The notes under the pieces: generated by a model
Told to the model about the DNA's origin: nothing
Databases searched by the model: none
The model's input: the letters and a program-made list of their open reading frames with translations, nothing else
Program-made: the position numbers and the translations under genes
In this document: positions 29,468 to 39,698 of the stretch, piece after piece
How positions within the stretch are numbered: the first letter of the stretch is position 1
How the letters are laid out: each line of letters starts with the position of its first letter
NCBI RefSeq assembly: GCF_900115595.1
Contig: NZ_FOXA01000005.1
Coordinates: 62,001-126,000 of the forward strand
Source of the DNA: Tranquillimonas alkanivorans
Lineage (GTDB): Bacteria > Pseudomonadota > Alphaproteobacteria > Rhodobacterales > Rhodobacteraceae
Length of the DNA stretch: 64,000 bases
Direction: 5' to 3'

Positions 29468-30620
29468 CCTAATTCAGCACGCCCGCGACATCCTGGCGGA
29501 CCTCGTGGCTTTTCCCACGGTGTCGTCGGACAGCAACCTCGAGATGATCGTGCATCTCGCCTCGCGCCTCGGAGATCTGGGGGCGCGGGTCGAGTTGATG
29601 CATGACGACAGCGGCCACAAGGCGAACCTCTTCGCCACGCTTGGGCCCGAGGGCGACGGCGGACTGGTCCTGTCGGGGCATACGGACGTGGTGCCGGTCG
29701 AGGATCAGGACTGGTCGTCCGACCCGTTCCGGCTGGTGGAGCGCGACGGCCTGCTTTACGGGCGCGGCACCTGCGACATGAAAGGCTTCATCGCCGCCGT
29801 TGTCGCGGCGGCGCCCGAGTGGGCGGCGCTGGACCTCAAGCGCCCCATCCACTTCGCCTTCACCTATGACGAGGAGGTCGGCTGCCTTGGCGGGCAAGCC
29901 CTGGTCGAGATGCTGCGCGCGCACGAGCTGCGCCCCGCGATGGCGCTGATCGGAGAGCCGACGAGCCTTCACGTCGTGGAGGGCCACAAAGGTTGCAACG
30001 AGTACACGACCGAGTTCCACGGGCTCGAGGGCCACGGATCGCGCCCCGAACTTGGGGTGAACGCGGCGGAGTACGCGGTGCGCTACGTCGCGCGGCTTCT
30101 GGAGTTGCGCGAGGCGTTGAAAGCCCGTGCACCACACGGCAGTCGGTTCGAACCTCCGTGGACCACGATCAACATCGGCCGCATCCACGGCGGCGTCGCG
30201 CACAACGTCATCCCCGGCAAGGCCGAGGTGGAGTGGGAGATGCGCCCGGTACAGGCCTCGGACCCCGCCTACGTGAAAGAGGCGCTTGCCCGGCTTGTAC
30301 ACGAGGACCTGCTGCCGCAGATGCGGGCGATTGAGCCCTCGGCCGACATCCTGACGCGCGTGATCGGCGAGGTGGCCGAACTCGCGCCCATGGACGAGAA
30401 CGAGGCCCGCGACCTGATCGCTGCGCTGACCGGCCGGCGCGAGAGCGAGGTCGTGTCCTTCGGCACCGAGGCGGGGCTGTTCCAGTCGCTGGGCACCCAC
30501 GCCGTCGTCTGCGGGCCGGGCAGCATCGCGCAGGCGCACAAGCCCGACGAGTACATCGCGCTGTCGCAGCTCGACGCTTGTCTCGACATGCTCTCGGGGC
30601 TGACCGCGCAGGTCGCCTGA
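29454..30620 (+). CDS. argE: Acetylornithine deacetylase-like M20 hydrolase
   Basis: This 388-residue zinc hydrolase of the M20/ArgE group removes N-acetyl from amino acids, classically N2-acetylornithine. The metal ligands appear in order: SGHTDVVPVEDQDW, then GRGTCDMKGFIA, then TYDEEVGCLGG with the catalytic Glu pair, and GPGSIAQAHKPDEYI near the end. The start overlaps the M24 gene by 14 bp, implying joint translation. Because the partner looks like ectoine hydrolase, whose product is an acetylated diamino acid one carbon shorter than acetylornithine, the true substrate may be acetyl-diaminobutyrate. That is inference. Confidence 0.8.
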   Translation: MSRPDLIQHARDILADLVAFPTVSSDSNLEMIVHLASRLGDLGARVELMHDDSGHKANLFATLGPEGDGGLVLSGHTDVVPVEDQDWSSDPFRLVERDGLLYGRGTCDMKGFIAAVVAAAPEWAALDLKRPIHFAFTYDEEVGCLGGQALVEMLRAHELRPAMALIGEPTSLHVVEGHKGCNEYTTEFHGLEGHGSRPELGVNAAEYAVRYVARLLELREALKARAPHGSRFEPPWTTINIGRIHGGVAHNVIPGKAEVEWEMRPVQASDPAYVKEALARLVHEDLLPQMRAIEPSADILTRVIGEVAELAPMDENEARDLIAALTGRRESEVVSFGTEAGLFQSLGTHAVVCGPGSIAQAHKPDEYIALSQLDACLDMLSGLTAQVA

Positions 30621-30683
30621 GGCTCTGGACCCTCTCGCCGCGCAGTGGTTAAGTCGCGCGGCTGACGACGAAGAGGTGGGACC

Positions 30684-31547
30684 ATGGCGACCGGCAAGAA
30701 CATCAAGACTTATTTCGAGGGCGCCTGGCACGACGGCGACGCGATGATCATGCGCGCCGCCGATCACGGGTCTTGGCTGGGCTCCACCGTCTTCGACGGC
30801 GCGCGCTATGCCAACGGCGTGGCCCCGGACCTCGACCTGCACTGCGCGCGGGTGAACCGTTCCGCCAAAGCCCTGATGCTCGAGCCGGGCGTCGCGGCGG
30901 ACCGGATGGTCGAGATCATTTGCGAGGGACTGGCGCTCTACCCGAAGGACGCCGCCGTCTACATTCGCCCGATGTACTGGGCCATCGATGGCGGCATCGC
31001 GGCCGTCGCGCCGGGGCCGGGCGAAGCGGGGTTCTGCGTCTGCCTGGAAGAGATCCCGATGCCGCCCGAGGACTTCACCACCACGCTTGGCACCACCCGC
31101 TTCCGCCGTCCGGTGCTGGAAAGCGCCGTGGTGAACGCCAAGGCCGGCTGCCTTTACCCGAATAACGCCCGGATGCTCGTCGAGGCCGCGTCGAAGGGAT
31201 ACAAGAACGCGCTCGTCGCCGACGCCATGGGCAACGTGGCCGAGGCCGCTACCGCCAATGTTTTCATGGTGCGTGACGGCGAGATCTTCACGCCGATCCC
31301 GAACGGCACGTTCCTTGCCGGCATCACTCGCGCCCGCCACATCGCCAACCTCGCCGCCGAGGGCATACGGGTCCATGAGACCGTGCTGACCTTCGAAGAT
31401 TTCCGCGCGGCCGACGAAGTCTTCCTGTCCGGCAACATGCAGAAGGTCACCCCGGTCACCGAGTTCGAGGGCACGACGTACGGCGTGGGGCCGGTGACGA
31501 AGAAGGTGCGCGAGCTCTACTGGGACTGGGCGCTCGCGTCCGCCTGA
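30684..31547 (+). CDS. ilvE: Branched-chain amino acid aminotransferase
   Basis: This 287-residue class IV PLP enzyme makes Leu, Ile and Val from their keto acids. FEGAWHDGDAMIMRAADHGS and STVFDGARYANG are typical of the N-terminus, the PLP Lys lies in VVNAKAGCLYPNN, and the phosphate-binding NVAEAATANVFMV follows. AAGAGGTGGG precedes the ATG. ilvD lies in the same window at 42997 but not in the same operon. Another class IV aminotransferase role is possible, though length and motifs favour IlvE. Confidence 0.85.
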   Translation: MATGKNIKTYFEGAWHDGDAMIMRAADHGSWLGSTVFDGARYANGVAPDLDLHCARVNRSAKALMLEPGVAADRMVEIICEGLALYPKDAAVYIRPMYWAIDGGIAAVAPGPGEAGFCVCLEEIPMPPEDFTTTLGTTRFRRPVLESAVVNAKAGCLYPNNARMLVEAASKGYKNALVADAMGNVAEAATANVFMVRDGEIFTPIPNGTFLAGITRARHIANLAAEGIRVHETVLTFEDFRAADEVFLSGNMQKVTPVTEFEGTTYGVGPVTKKVRELYWDWALASA

Positions 31548-31611
31548 GCCTGTGGACAGCCGCACGCCGCTCGTCCATCATCCCGCCGATCAGGGCAGGG
31601 ATGCCAGACCC

Positions 31612-32067
31612 ATGAGAAAGTTCCTCGTCATCCTCGATGACAGTCACGAGTGCCTGAACGCCATGCGCTTCGCCGCCATGCGCGCGGCCAAGACCGGCGG
31701 CGGGGTCGAGATCCTGTCGGTGATCCCGCCCGAGGAGTTCAATCACTGGATCGGCGTGGGCGAGATCATGCGCGAAGAGGCCCGCGATAGGATCGAGGCG
31801 CATTTTGAGGTCTTCGCGAAGTGGATGCGCGACAAGCAGGGCGTCGATCCGGAACTGGTGATCCGCGAGGGCGAACCGGTGCCCGAGATCCTCGAACAGA
31901 TACGCGAGGATCCGGATGTTGGGGTTCTGGTGCTGGGCGCGGGAACCGGCAAGCAGGGGCCGGGGCCGCTGGTGACGCAGTTGACGCGCAACGCGGGCTC
32001 TTTGCCCGTACCGATTACCATCGTGCCGGGCGAGCTGTCGAAAGAGCGTCTGGAAGCGATCACCTGA
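31612..32067 (+). CDS. Universal stress protein (UspA family)
   Basis: This 151-residue single Usp domain starts MRKFLVILDDSHECLNAMRF and has the ATP-binding-type end of the family only in part: VLGAGTGKQGPGPLVTQLTRN replaces the classical G-2x-G-9x-G(S/T) motif approximately. It probably responds to stress or starvation; the ligand is unknown. The ATG at 31612 begins the fold exactly; an upstream GTG at 31552 would add 20 odd residues. It lies 64 bp after ilvE and is followed by a hairpin. Confidence 0.85.
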   Translation: MRKFLVILDDSHECLNAMRFAAMRAAKTGGGVEILSVIPPEEFNHWIGVGEIMREEARDRIEAHFEVFAKWMRDKQGVDPELVIREGEPVPEILEQIREDPDVGVLVLGAGTGKQGPGPLVTQLTRNAGSLPVPITIVPGELSKERLEAIT

Positions 32068-32072
32068 CGGGA

Positions 32073-32102
32073 CGCCGCCCCGCACGAAGGGCAAGGGCGG
32101 CG
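32073..32102. terminator. Hairpin between convergent uspA and PLDc_N genes
   Basis: An 8-bp stem (CGCCGCCC with GGGCGGCG) and a 14-base loop lie 6 bp after the uspA stop and 10 bp before the end of the opposite gene. No U tract is seen on either side, so its strength is doubtful, but its place fits a shared terminator. Confidence 0.45.
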
Positions 32103-32112
32103 CTACTTCCGA

Positions 32113-32295
32113 TCAGACACGGGCCGAGCCGCCGCGGGGGCCAGCGAAGAACCACACGATCAGGCCGATAACCGGCAGGATGATGATGGCCAGCGTCCAA
32201 AGCACCTTGGCCAGCGTGGACGCACCGCTCGTCAGCACCTGGTAGATCGCGTAGATGTCCAGGATCAGAATGATCAGTCCGAGTATGAATTCCAT
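32113..32295 (-). CDS. Small membrane protein, PLDc_N-like
   Basis: This 60-residue protein has two membrane helices (FILGLIILILDIYAIYQVL and VLWTLAIIILPVIGLIVWFF) and a GPRGGSARV tail. The spacing and the LP-x-x-G-x-x-x-W-F pattern fit the PLDc_N domain (phospholipase D nuclease N-terminal-like), found in many small membrane proteins of unknown role. The ATG at 32295 has AGGAG upstream, so the longer start at 32322 is unlikely. Confidence 0.8.
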   Translation of the reverse strand: MEFILGLIILILDIYAIYQVLTSGASTLAKVLWTLAIIILPVIGLIVWFFAGPRGGSARV

Positions 32296-32371
32296 AACGG
32301 GTTCTCCTGTGTCATTTGACAAGAGAACAGCCGCCGGCCCGCCGATGTTCCGGCACGCGGCGGCGTACCGC

Positions 32372-32794
32372 TCAAAGCGTCATGTGCCGCGCCCGCGCCC
32401 CCCGCTCGATCGCGGCTCCCGCCAGGCGGTCGATCGAGAGTTCGTAGCGGATTTCCTCGAGGAACCGGATCTCGGTCTGTTGCAGCGCGCCGTCGGCGGC
32501 GGCCACGTCACAGGCCAGCGCATACGCCGTCTCGTTCAGCCGCTCGGGCAGGTTGTCACGGATCAGGCCGAAGAAGGCGTCGAGGCCGTCCTCCTCGGCG
32601 AAGAGGTCGAAGACCACCTGCGAAACGGTGCGGATGCGATCCTGATCGTAGCCGCCGAAGACCGGCAGGTGATTCACGATCCGCTCGATGGTCACGAGTT
32701 CGGTTGTCCTCAACCGCTCGTCCGAAGCCGAAACCGCGACCATCACCGCCACGAGGCAGTCCTGCGCCGTCATCGAATGGGGAACGTCGTTCAC
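32372..32794 (-). CDS. TerB-like tellurite resistance family protein
   Basis: This protein of about 140 residues is all helical and resembles the TerB/DjlA-type domain: TAQDCLVAVMVAVSASDERL, then LACDVAAADGALQQTEIRFL with the paired acidic residues (SASDERL and AAADGAL) that form the family's metal-binding pockets. I favour a GTG start near 32794, preceded by AGGAT, over a TTG at 32854. Function is unknown. It is divergent from lysK, with about 110 bp between them. Confidence 0.75.
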   Translation of the reverse strand: MNDVPHSMTAQDCLVAVMVAVSASDERLRTTELVTIERIVNHLPVFGGYDQDRIRTVSQVVFDLFAEEDGLDAFFGLIRDNLPERLNETAYALACDVAAADGALQQTEIRFLEEIRYELSIDRLAGAAIERGARARHMTL

Positions 32795-32908
32795 GTGTCT
32801 GATCCTGTCCGTCGGGTGCAGGCGCAGATTATTGACGCGGCGGGCCCCCGGCAATAGTTAGCGGGCTTTGCCGGGACAGGGGGTTCCGGCGGAGACGAGG
32901 ATTCCGAG

Positions 32909-34498
32909 ATGTCCGACCTGCGCGATGCCGCGATGCGTTCCAAAGCCTGGCCCTTCGAAGAAGCGCGTCGGGTCCTGAAACGCTATGAAAAGGCACCGCC
33001 CGAGAAGGGCCACGTGCTGTTCGAGACCGGCTACGGCCCCTCGGGCCTGCCGCATATCGGGACCTTCGGCGAGGTCCAGCGCACCACGATGGTGCGCCGG
33101 GCGTTCGAGATCCTGTCGGACATTCCCACGAAGCTCTTGTGCTTCTCGGATGACATGGACGGCCTGCGCAAGGTGCCGACCAACGTCCCCAACCAGGAGC
33201 AGGTGCGCGAGGATCTCAACCTGCCGCTGACGAAGGTGCGCGACCCGTTCGGCACACACGAGAGCTTCGGCCATCACAACAATGCCCGCCTGCGTGCCTT
33301 CCTGGACAGTTTCGGCTTCGAGTACGAGTTCGCGTCCTCGACCGAGTACTACAAGAGCGGCCGGTTCGACGAGGCGCTGCTGACGGTGCTTGAGCGATTC
33401 GACAAGATAATGGAGATCATGATCCCCTCGCTCGGCGGGGTCGAGGCCGAGCGTGTGAACACCTATTCGCCGTTCCTGCCCGTGTCGCCCAAGACCGGCC
33501 ACGTGCTGCAGGTCGCCACGCTGGAGCGCAACGTGTCGAAAGGCACGATCGTCTATCAGGAGCCGGACGGCGAGAAGGTCGAGGTGCCCGTCACCGGCGG
33601 CCACGTGAAGCTGCAGTGGAAGCCCGACTGGGGAATGCGCTGGGCCGCGCTGGGCGTCGATTACGAGATGTACGGCAAGGACCTGATCCCCTCGGCCGAG
33701 CTGTCGTCGAAGATCTGCCGGGCGCTCGGGACGCCGCAGCCGGAGCTGTTCAATTACGAGCTGTTCCTGGACGACAAGGGGCAGAAGATCTCGAAGTCGA
33801 AGGGCAACGGCCTGTCGATGGAGGAGTGGCTGACCTATGCCGCGCCGGAGTCGCTGGGGTACTTCATGTACCAGAAGCCGAAGACGGCGAAGCGGCTCTA
33901 CTTCGACGTGATCCCCAAGGCGGTGGACGAGTACCACCAGCAACTGCGGGCCTTTCCGGACCAGGACGAGACGCAGAAGCTGGCGAACCCGGTGTTCCAC
34001 GTGCACAACGGGAATCCGCCGGAGTCGAAGATGGTCGTGCCGTTCGCGATGCTTCTGAACCTCGCCGCCGTGTCGGGGGCGGAGGACAAGGACAGGCTGT
34101 GGGGCTTCATCAAGCGCTATGCGCCCGAGGCCTCGCCCGAGACGCACCCGGACCTCGACGCCGCGGCGGGCTTCGCCGTGCGCTACTTCCACGACTTCGT
34201 CGCGCCGGAGCGGACGTTCCGCCTGCCGGACGAAAGGGAGCGGGCGGCGATGGAGGACCTCGCCGGTCGGCTGCGCGCATGGGACGGCGGTCTGGACGCC
34301 GAGGCGCTGCAATCGGTCGTCTTCGCCGTGGGCAAGGAGCACGGGTTCGAGCCGCTGCGCGACTGGTTCAAGGCGCTCTACGAAGTGCTTCTGGGCGCGA
34401 GCCAGGGGCCGCGCTTCGGCGGCTTCATCGCGCTCTACGGCGTGGACGAGACCATCGCGCTGATCGAGAAGGGGCTGGCGGGCGGGCTGGCGCGGTAA
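32909..34498 (+). CDS. lysK: Lysyl-tRNA synthetase, class I
   Basis: This 529-residue enzyme charges tRNA-Lys. It is the archaeal-type class I enzyme, normal for alphaproteobacteria, not the class II LysS of most bacteria. The HIGH motif is HIGT at residues 49-52 and the KMSKS motif is KISKSKG at 293-299. The C-terminal helical anticodon-binding domain runs from about residue 370. No class II lysS occurs in the window. A terminator with a T5 tail follows. Confidence 0.96.
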   Translation: MSDLRDAAMRSKAWPFEEARRVLKRYEKAPPEKGHVLFETGYGPSGLPHIGTFGEVQRTTMVRRAFEILSDIPTKLLCFSDDMDGLRKVPTNVPNQEQVREDLNLPLTKVRDPFGTHESFGHHNNARLRAFLDSFGFEYEFASSTEYYKSGRFDEALLTVLERFDKIMEIMIPSLGGVEAERVNTYSPFLPVSPKTGHVLQVATLERNVSKGTIVYQEPDGEKVEVPVTGGHVKLQWKPDWGMRWAALGVDYEMYGKDLIPSAELSSKICRALGTPQPELFNYELFLDDKGQKISKSKGNGLSMEEWLTYAAPESLGYFMYQKPKTAKRLYFDVIPKAVDEYHQQLRAFPDQDETQKLANPVFHVHNGNPPESKMVVPFAMLLNLAAVSGAEDKDRLWGFIKRYAPEASPETHPDLDAAAGFAVRYFHDFVAPERTFRLPDERERAAMEDLAGRLRAWDGGLDAEALQSVVFAVGKEHGFEPLRDWFKALYEVLLGASQGPRFGGFIALYGVDETIALIEKGLAGGLAR

Positions 34499-34524
34499 CG
34501 CCGCCGTTTTCCGCCGGTCGAAAC

Positions 34525-34561
34525 AGCCGGGCCCGCAGGATGCTGCGCGGCCCGGCTTTTT
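34525..34561 (+). terminator. Intrinsic terminator after lysK
   Basis: The stem pairs AGCCGGGCC (34525-34533) with GGCCCGGCT (34549-34557), with an internal GC pair inside the loop, and is followed directly by a run of five T. It lies 26 bp after the lysK stop. Confidence 0.88.
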
Positions 34562-34620
34562 CGTGCGTGCACCGGCGACCGAAGCGAACCATAGCGAAGG
34601 TGGAAGACGATACCGGAACG

Positions 34621-34652
34621 AAGAAGGCCCCGGCGAGTGCCGGGGCCTTCTT
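34621..34652 (-). terminator. Intrinsic terminator after pnp
   Basis: A perfect 14-bp stem (AAGAAGGCCCCGGC with GCCGGGGCCTTCTT, loop GAGT) lies 23 bp after the pnp stop. The stem's own ends are A- and T-rich, so it can work in both directions between the convergent lysK and pnp genes. Confidence 0.85.
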
Positions 34653-34675
34653 GTCTCAGCCGGGGACGGCGCGGA

Positions 34676-36808
<2,133 letters not shown>

Positions 36809-36964
36809 CTCGTATCCTGTTCTGGCCGCCGGGGCGTTCCCCTTTGGCCGTTGTGCGTACGGGGCGCATCGCCCCGTGACCTCGTCTTCGTCGTCTGCCA
36901 TCCCGGCGAGGCCCGGCGGGAGGATGCGATGACCGTAGGCGCGGATGCGGCCGGGTCAAAGCAA

Positions 36965-36994
36965 TCGCGCCTCCGAGATGTCCCGGAGGCGCGA
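36965..36994 (-). terminator. Hairpin between rpsO and pnp
   Basis: An 11-bp stem (TCGCGCCTCCG with CGGAGGCGCGA, 8-base loop) lies 9 bp after the rpsO stop. The minus strand continues TTGCTTT, a weak U tract. In E. coli a leaky terminator and an RNase III site lie in the same place and tune pnp; the same role is plausible here. Confidence 0.7.
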
Positions 36995-37003
36995 CCGAAT
37001 CTC

Positions 37004-37273
37004 TTAGCGGCGGATGCCGAGGCGACCGATCAGGTCCTGATAGCGCTTCTCTTCCTTGCCCTTGAGGTAGTCGAGCAGCTTGCGGCGCTGAGCCACGAGC
37101 TTCAGAAGGCCACGGCGCGAGTGGTTGTCCTTCTTGTGGGTCTTGAAGTGCTCGGTCAGCGTCGCGATGCGGCTGGTGAGGATCGCCACCTGGACTTCCG
37201 GCGAACCGGTGTCGCCGTCCTTGGTGCCGTATTCCTTCATCAGGCGCGTCTTTTCTTCCGCGGTAATCGACAT
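37004..37273 (-). CDS. rpsO: 30S ribosomal protein S15
   Basis: This 89-residue protein has the exact S15 length and binds 16S rRNA early in small-subunit assembly. Signatures are [16 protein letters not shown] and [20 protein letters not shown]. The ATG at 37273 follows GGAG by 6 bp; a frame from 37348 would add 25 residues not found in S15. Confidence 0.97.
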   Translation of the reverse strand: MSITAEEKTRLMKEYGTKDGDTGSPEVQVAILTSRIATLTEHFKTHKKDNHSRRGLLKLVAQRRKLLDYLKGKEEKRYQDLIGRLGIRR

Positions 37274-37432
37274 CGGGGTCTCCTTGTGTGTTGAGGGTGA
37301 TGGCGCAGGCCGGGATGTCGTCCAGCTCAGGCCCGTGGAGATCGACACCCGCAGGTGCGATTGCGCGCATATAGGCGAAAAGGCCGCGAATTGAAAGCGG
37401 CAATGCTGGCCGGCTTGCGACCCCTGTTCCTG

Positions 37433-38326
37433 TCAGCGTGCGAAGAACGGGCCGAAGGCGTCGTGCACGGCCTGCGGGTTCTCCTCCGGCACGAAGTGGC
37501 CGCTGTCGCAGTCGGCGGTGCCAAGAACCGGCGCCCATGGCCGCCAGATGCCCGCCGGATCGCCCGTGCGGGCGGGAAAGCCGTGGCGGCCGTAGAGATA
37601 GCGCACCGGCGCCTTGATGGTGCGCCCGGCGGCACGGTCCGCCTCGTCCAACCGCCTGTCCGTCGTCGCCCCGGCGCGATAGTCGGCGCACATGGCGGCG
37701 ATGCGCGCGGGATCCTGCATCTGCGCGCGGTAAGCGGCGAGGGCCTCGGGCGGAAAAGCGTTCAGCGTGCCGGACTTGCTCCACGACGCGAGCGTGTGGT
37801 CCAGCCAGCCGGCCGGGTCACCGGCGATCAGCCGCTCGGGCATCGGCGCGGGCTGGGCCAGGAACGTCCAGTGGTAGGCGGCGAGCGCGAGGTCGGCGTT
37901 CCACGCGGCCCAGAAATCGCCGGTCGGCACGATCTCGATGATGCCGAGCCTGTCGATCCGGTCGGGATGATCCAGCGCGAAACGGTAGGCGACGCGCGCC
38001 CCGCGGTCGTGGCCGAGGACCGACGCCCGGTCATGCCCCAGCGAGTCAAGCAGCCCGGCCACGTCCCGCGCCATCGCCCGCTTCGAATAGACGGTGTGCT
38101 CCGCATCGTCCGCGGGCGCGTCGCTTGCGCCGTAGCCGGGCAGGTCGGGGACGATCACAGTGTGGCGCTCGGCGAAGGCCGGTGCGACTTGCGCCCAGCA
38201 GAGATGGGTTTGGGGAAAGCCGTGCAGCAGGACGAGCGGCGGCCCCTCTCCGCCCACGCGGACCGACAGCGACAGGCGGCCCACGTCGATGCGCCGTGTC
38301 TCGAACCCTTGGAAAGCGGTCTGCAT
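37433..38326 (-). CDS. Alpha/beta hydrolase, predicted haloacetate dehalogenase
   Basis: This 297-residue protein aligns without gaps, as far as I recall its sequence, with fluoroacetate dehalogenase of Rhodopseudomonas palustris, offset by three residues. The nucleophile is Asp107 and the carboxylate-binding Arg108 and Arg111 are in GHDRGAR. The halide-site His152 and Trp153 are in YHWTFLAQPAP, Tyr216 is in DYRAGA, and the base His277 is in SGHFVPEE. The third catalytic acid is Glu131 where the model enzyme has Asp134. The enzyme would hydrolyse haloacetates to glycolate in the cytoplasm. Epoxide hydrolase is less likely, given Asp-Arg-x-x-Arg and the halide pocket. It stands alone. Confidence 0.75.
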   Translation of the reverse strand: MQTAFQGFETRRIDVGRLSLSVRVGGEGPPLVLLHGFPQTHLCWAQVAPAFAERHTVIVPDLPGYGASDAPADDAEHTVYSKRAMARDVAGLLDSLGHDRASVLGHDRGARVAYRFALDHPDRIDRLGIIEIVPTGDFWAAWNADLALAAYHWTFLAQPAPMPERLIAGDPAGWLDHTLASWSKSGTLNAFPPEALAAYRAQMQDPARIAAMCADYRAGATTDRRLDEADRAAGRTIKAPVRYLYGRHGFPARTGDPAGIWRPWAPVLGTADCDSGHFVPEENPQAVHDAFGPFFAR

Positions 38327-38414
38327 TCGTTAACCTCGTCTCGCGAATGTCTTGGACACCGTGCCCGACTCCGCCGTTCTTATGAAGCTTGGGACACAGG
38401 CGAAGGGAAACGGA

Positions 38415-39044
38415 ATGATCGCGGGCTTCGTGACGGTCGGGCTTCTGGGCTTGGCGGTCGTGCCGTTCTTCGACGACGACGACGAGGCGGATGACGGGGA
38501 TCATCTTCCGGAACAGGCAGGACCCGGCGTGACCCACGAGGTCGACGGCGGACGGGCCGGCTTGGTCGCGCTCGACGGGTTCCGCCCGGGCGTCGACCGC
38601 GTCATGCTGGATTCGCCGGAGGAGGTGGAGACGCTGGAGACGGCGACGGGCGAGGATGGTGCCGAGCTGCGCGTCGGAGACACGGTGCTGCGCTTTCCCG
38701 GGCATGAGGAGGTCCCGGTGTGCGACGTCTGGCTCGCCGACGGGTGTGAAGTGGTTCCTCTTTCCGCCGTGCTCGAGCCCGTGGACCCCGAGCTGCCTGA
38801 CGCGGGTGGCGTGCCTGCGACGGACGACGTGCTGGGTCCCGTCGACCCGGAAGAGCCGGACATGCCGGGCGCGGAGGAGCCGGGACCGGTACTGCTGCCG
38901 GTCGATCCCGAGTTGCCGGATCAGCCCGACGTCGGACCGGATTGCGACGCGGAATCGGAGCCGGACGGGGAGGAGGCGGACGCGTCGGCGGACCGTCCGC
39001 ACACGGCTGATGCGGAGCGGATCGATGAACACGCGGCGCCCTGA
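38415..39044 (+). CDS. Hypothetical acidic protein with PVDPELPD repeats
   Basis: This 209-residue protein begins with one hydrophobic segment (MIAGFVTVGLLGLAVVPFF) followed directly by DDDDEADDGD. The middle (residues about 30-110) looks folded and contains VCDVWLADGCEV, with a possible Cys pair. The last 90 residues are very acidic and repeat EPVDPELPD, GPVDPEEPD and LPVDPELPD. I do not recognise a family. The ATG at 38415 has AAGGGA upstream; an ATG at 38382 and a TTG at 38352 are weaker. It could be membrane-anchored with an acidic external tail. It is divergent from the dehalogenase gene, with 88 bp between them. Confidence 0.7.
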   Translation: MIAGFVTVGLLGLAVVPFFDDDDEADDGDHLPEQAGPGVTHEVDGGRAGLVALDGFRPGVDRVMLDSPEEVETLETATGEDGAELRVGDTVLRFPGHEEVPVCDVWLADGCEVVPLSAVLEPVDPELPDAGGVPATDDVLGPVDPEEPDMPGAEEPGPVLLPVDPELPDQPDVGPDCDAESEPDGEEADASADRPHTADAERIDEHAAP

Positions 39045-39060
39045 GCTTGAGGCGAATGCC

Positions 39061-39567
39061 TCAGGTCCAGACCTGCGGCTGCGCCGTGTAGGGGATGTAG
39101 AGCGGGTGCTTCGGGTGGCCGGCCTGAGTGAGCCCTAGGTGGTGCAGGGTGCGGCCGGTCCCGCGCATCAGCGCCTCGACCTCGGGCCCCCGGCTCAGGT
39201 GCGCCCCGTGCGTGCCCCAGGCGCAGACGATGGTGTCGGCGTAATCGCAGGACTCCGCGATGGCGGCGTCATTGTCCGGCCCCACCGGGTCCTCGGCAGC
39301 GCGCATCTTCTTCGGGTCGGTCTCGCGCCATCCGAAAATGTTGCACACGCGGAACGCGCCGAAGCCCAGTGTCCGCGCCCGCCGCTCGCAGCGCTCGACG
39401 GTCGGATCGTTCTGAAGCTCGGTCGCGGTCGAGGGGTTGAGCATGACGAACAGCGCGCGTTTCCCGTGCGGATCCCAGGTGCGCGTGAGGGTGTAGCGGT
39501 ACCGCTCGCAATCGGAATAGACGGCAGTGGAGGCGGCGTCGCCCTTCTGGTGGTGTCGCGTGATCAT
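39061..39567 (-). CDS. DUF1643 family protein
   Basis: This 168-residue protein has the DUF1643 signature RALFVMLNPSTATELQNDPT, followed by CNIFGWRETDPKKM and VCAWGTHG. The family occurs in bacteria and phages; its function is unknown, though the fold resembles uracil-DNA glycosylase-like proteins in some predictions, which I cannot verify. It converges with the acidic-protein gene. A dispersed element (copy C) lies in the upstream gap toward folC. Confidence 0.88.
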   Translation of the reverse strand: MITRHHQKGDAASTAVYSDCERYRYTLTRTWDPHGKRALFVMLNPSTATELQNDPTVERCERRARTLGFGAFRVCNIFGWRETDPKKMRAAEDPVGPDNDAAIAESCDYADTIVCAWGTHGAHLSRGPEVEALMRGTGRTLHHLGLTQAGHPKHPLYIPYTAQPQVWT

Positions 39568-39634
39568 GGGGCGGGCTTATGGCGTTGGCACGCGGCGGGG
39601 GCAAGTCTCCGGCGGTCTGCGCCACGTGGCTGAC

Positions 39635-39687
39635 GTCCGGGGGCTGCCTGCCCCCGGACCCCCGGGGATATTTCAGGACCGAAGATG
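39635..39687 (+). repeat. Dispersed intergenic element, copy C
   Basis: A 10-bp hairpin (GTCCGGGGGC-TGCCT-GCCCCCGGAC, 39635-39659) is followed by CCCC and the 22-bp core GGATATTT-CAGG-ACCGAAGATG at 39666-39687. The core ends 11 bp from the folC stop on the opposite strand, so in folC's sense the core comes first and the hairpin, a likely terminator, second. Confidence 0.85.
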
Positions 39688-39698
39688 AGGCCGGATGC

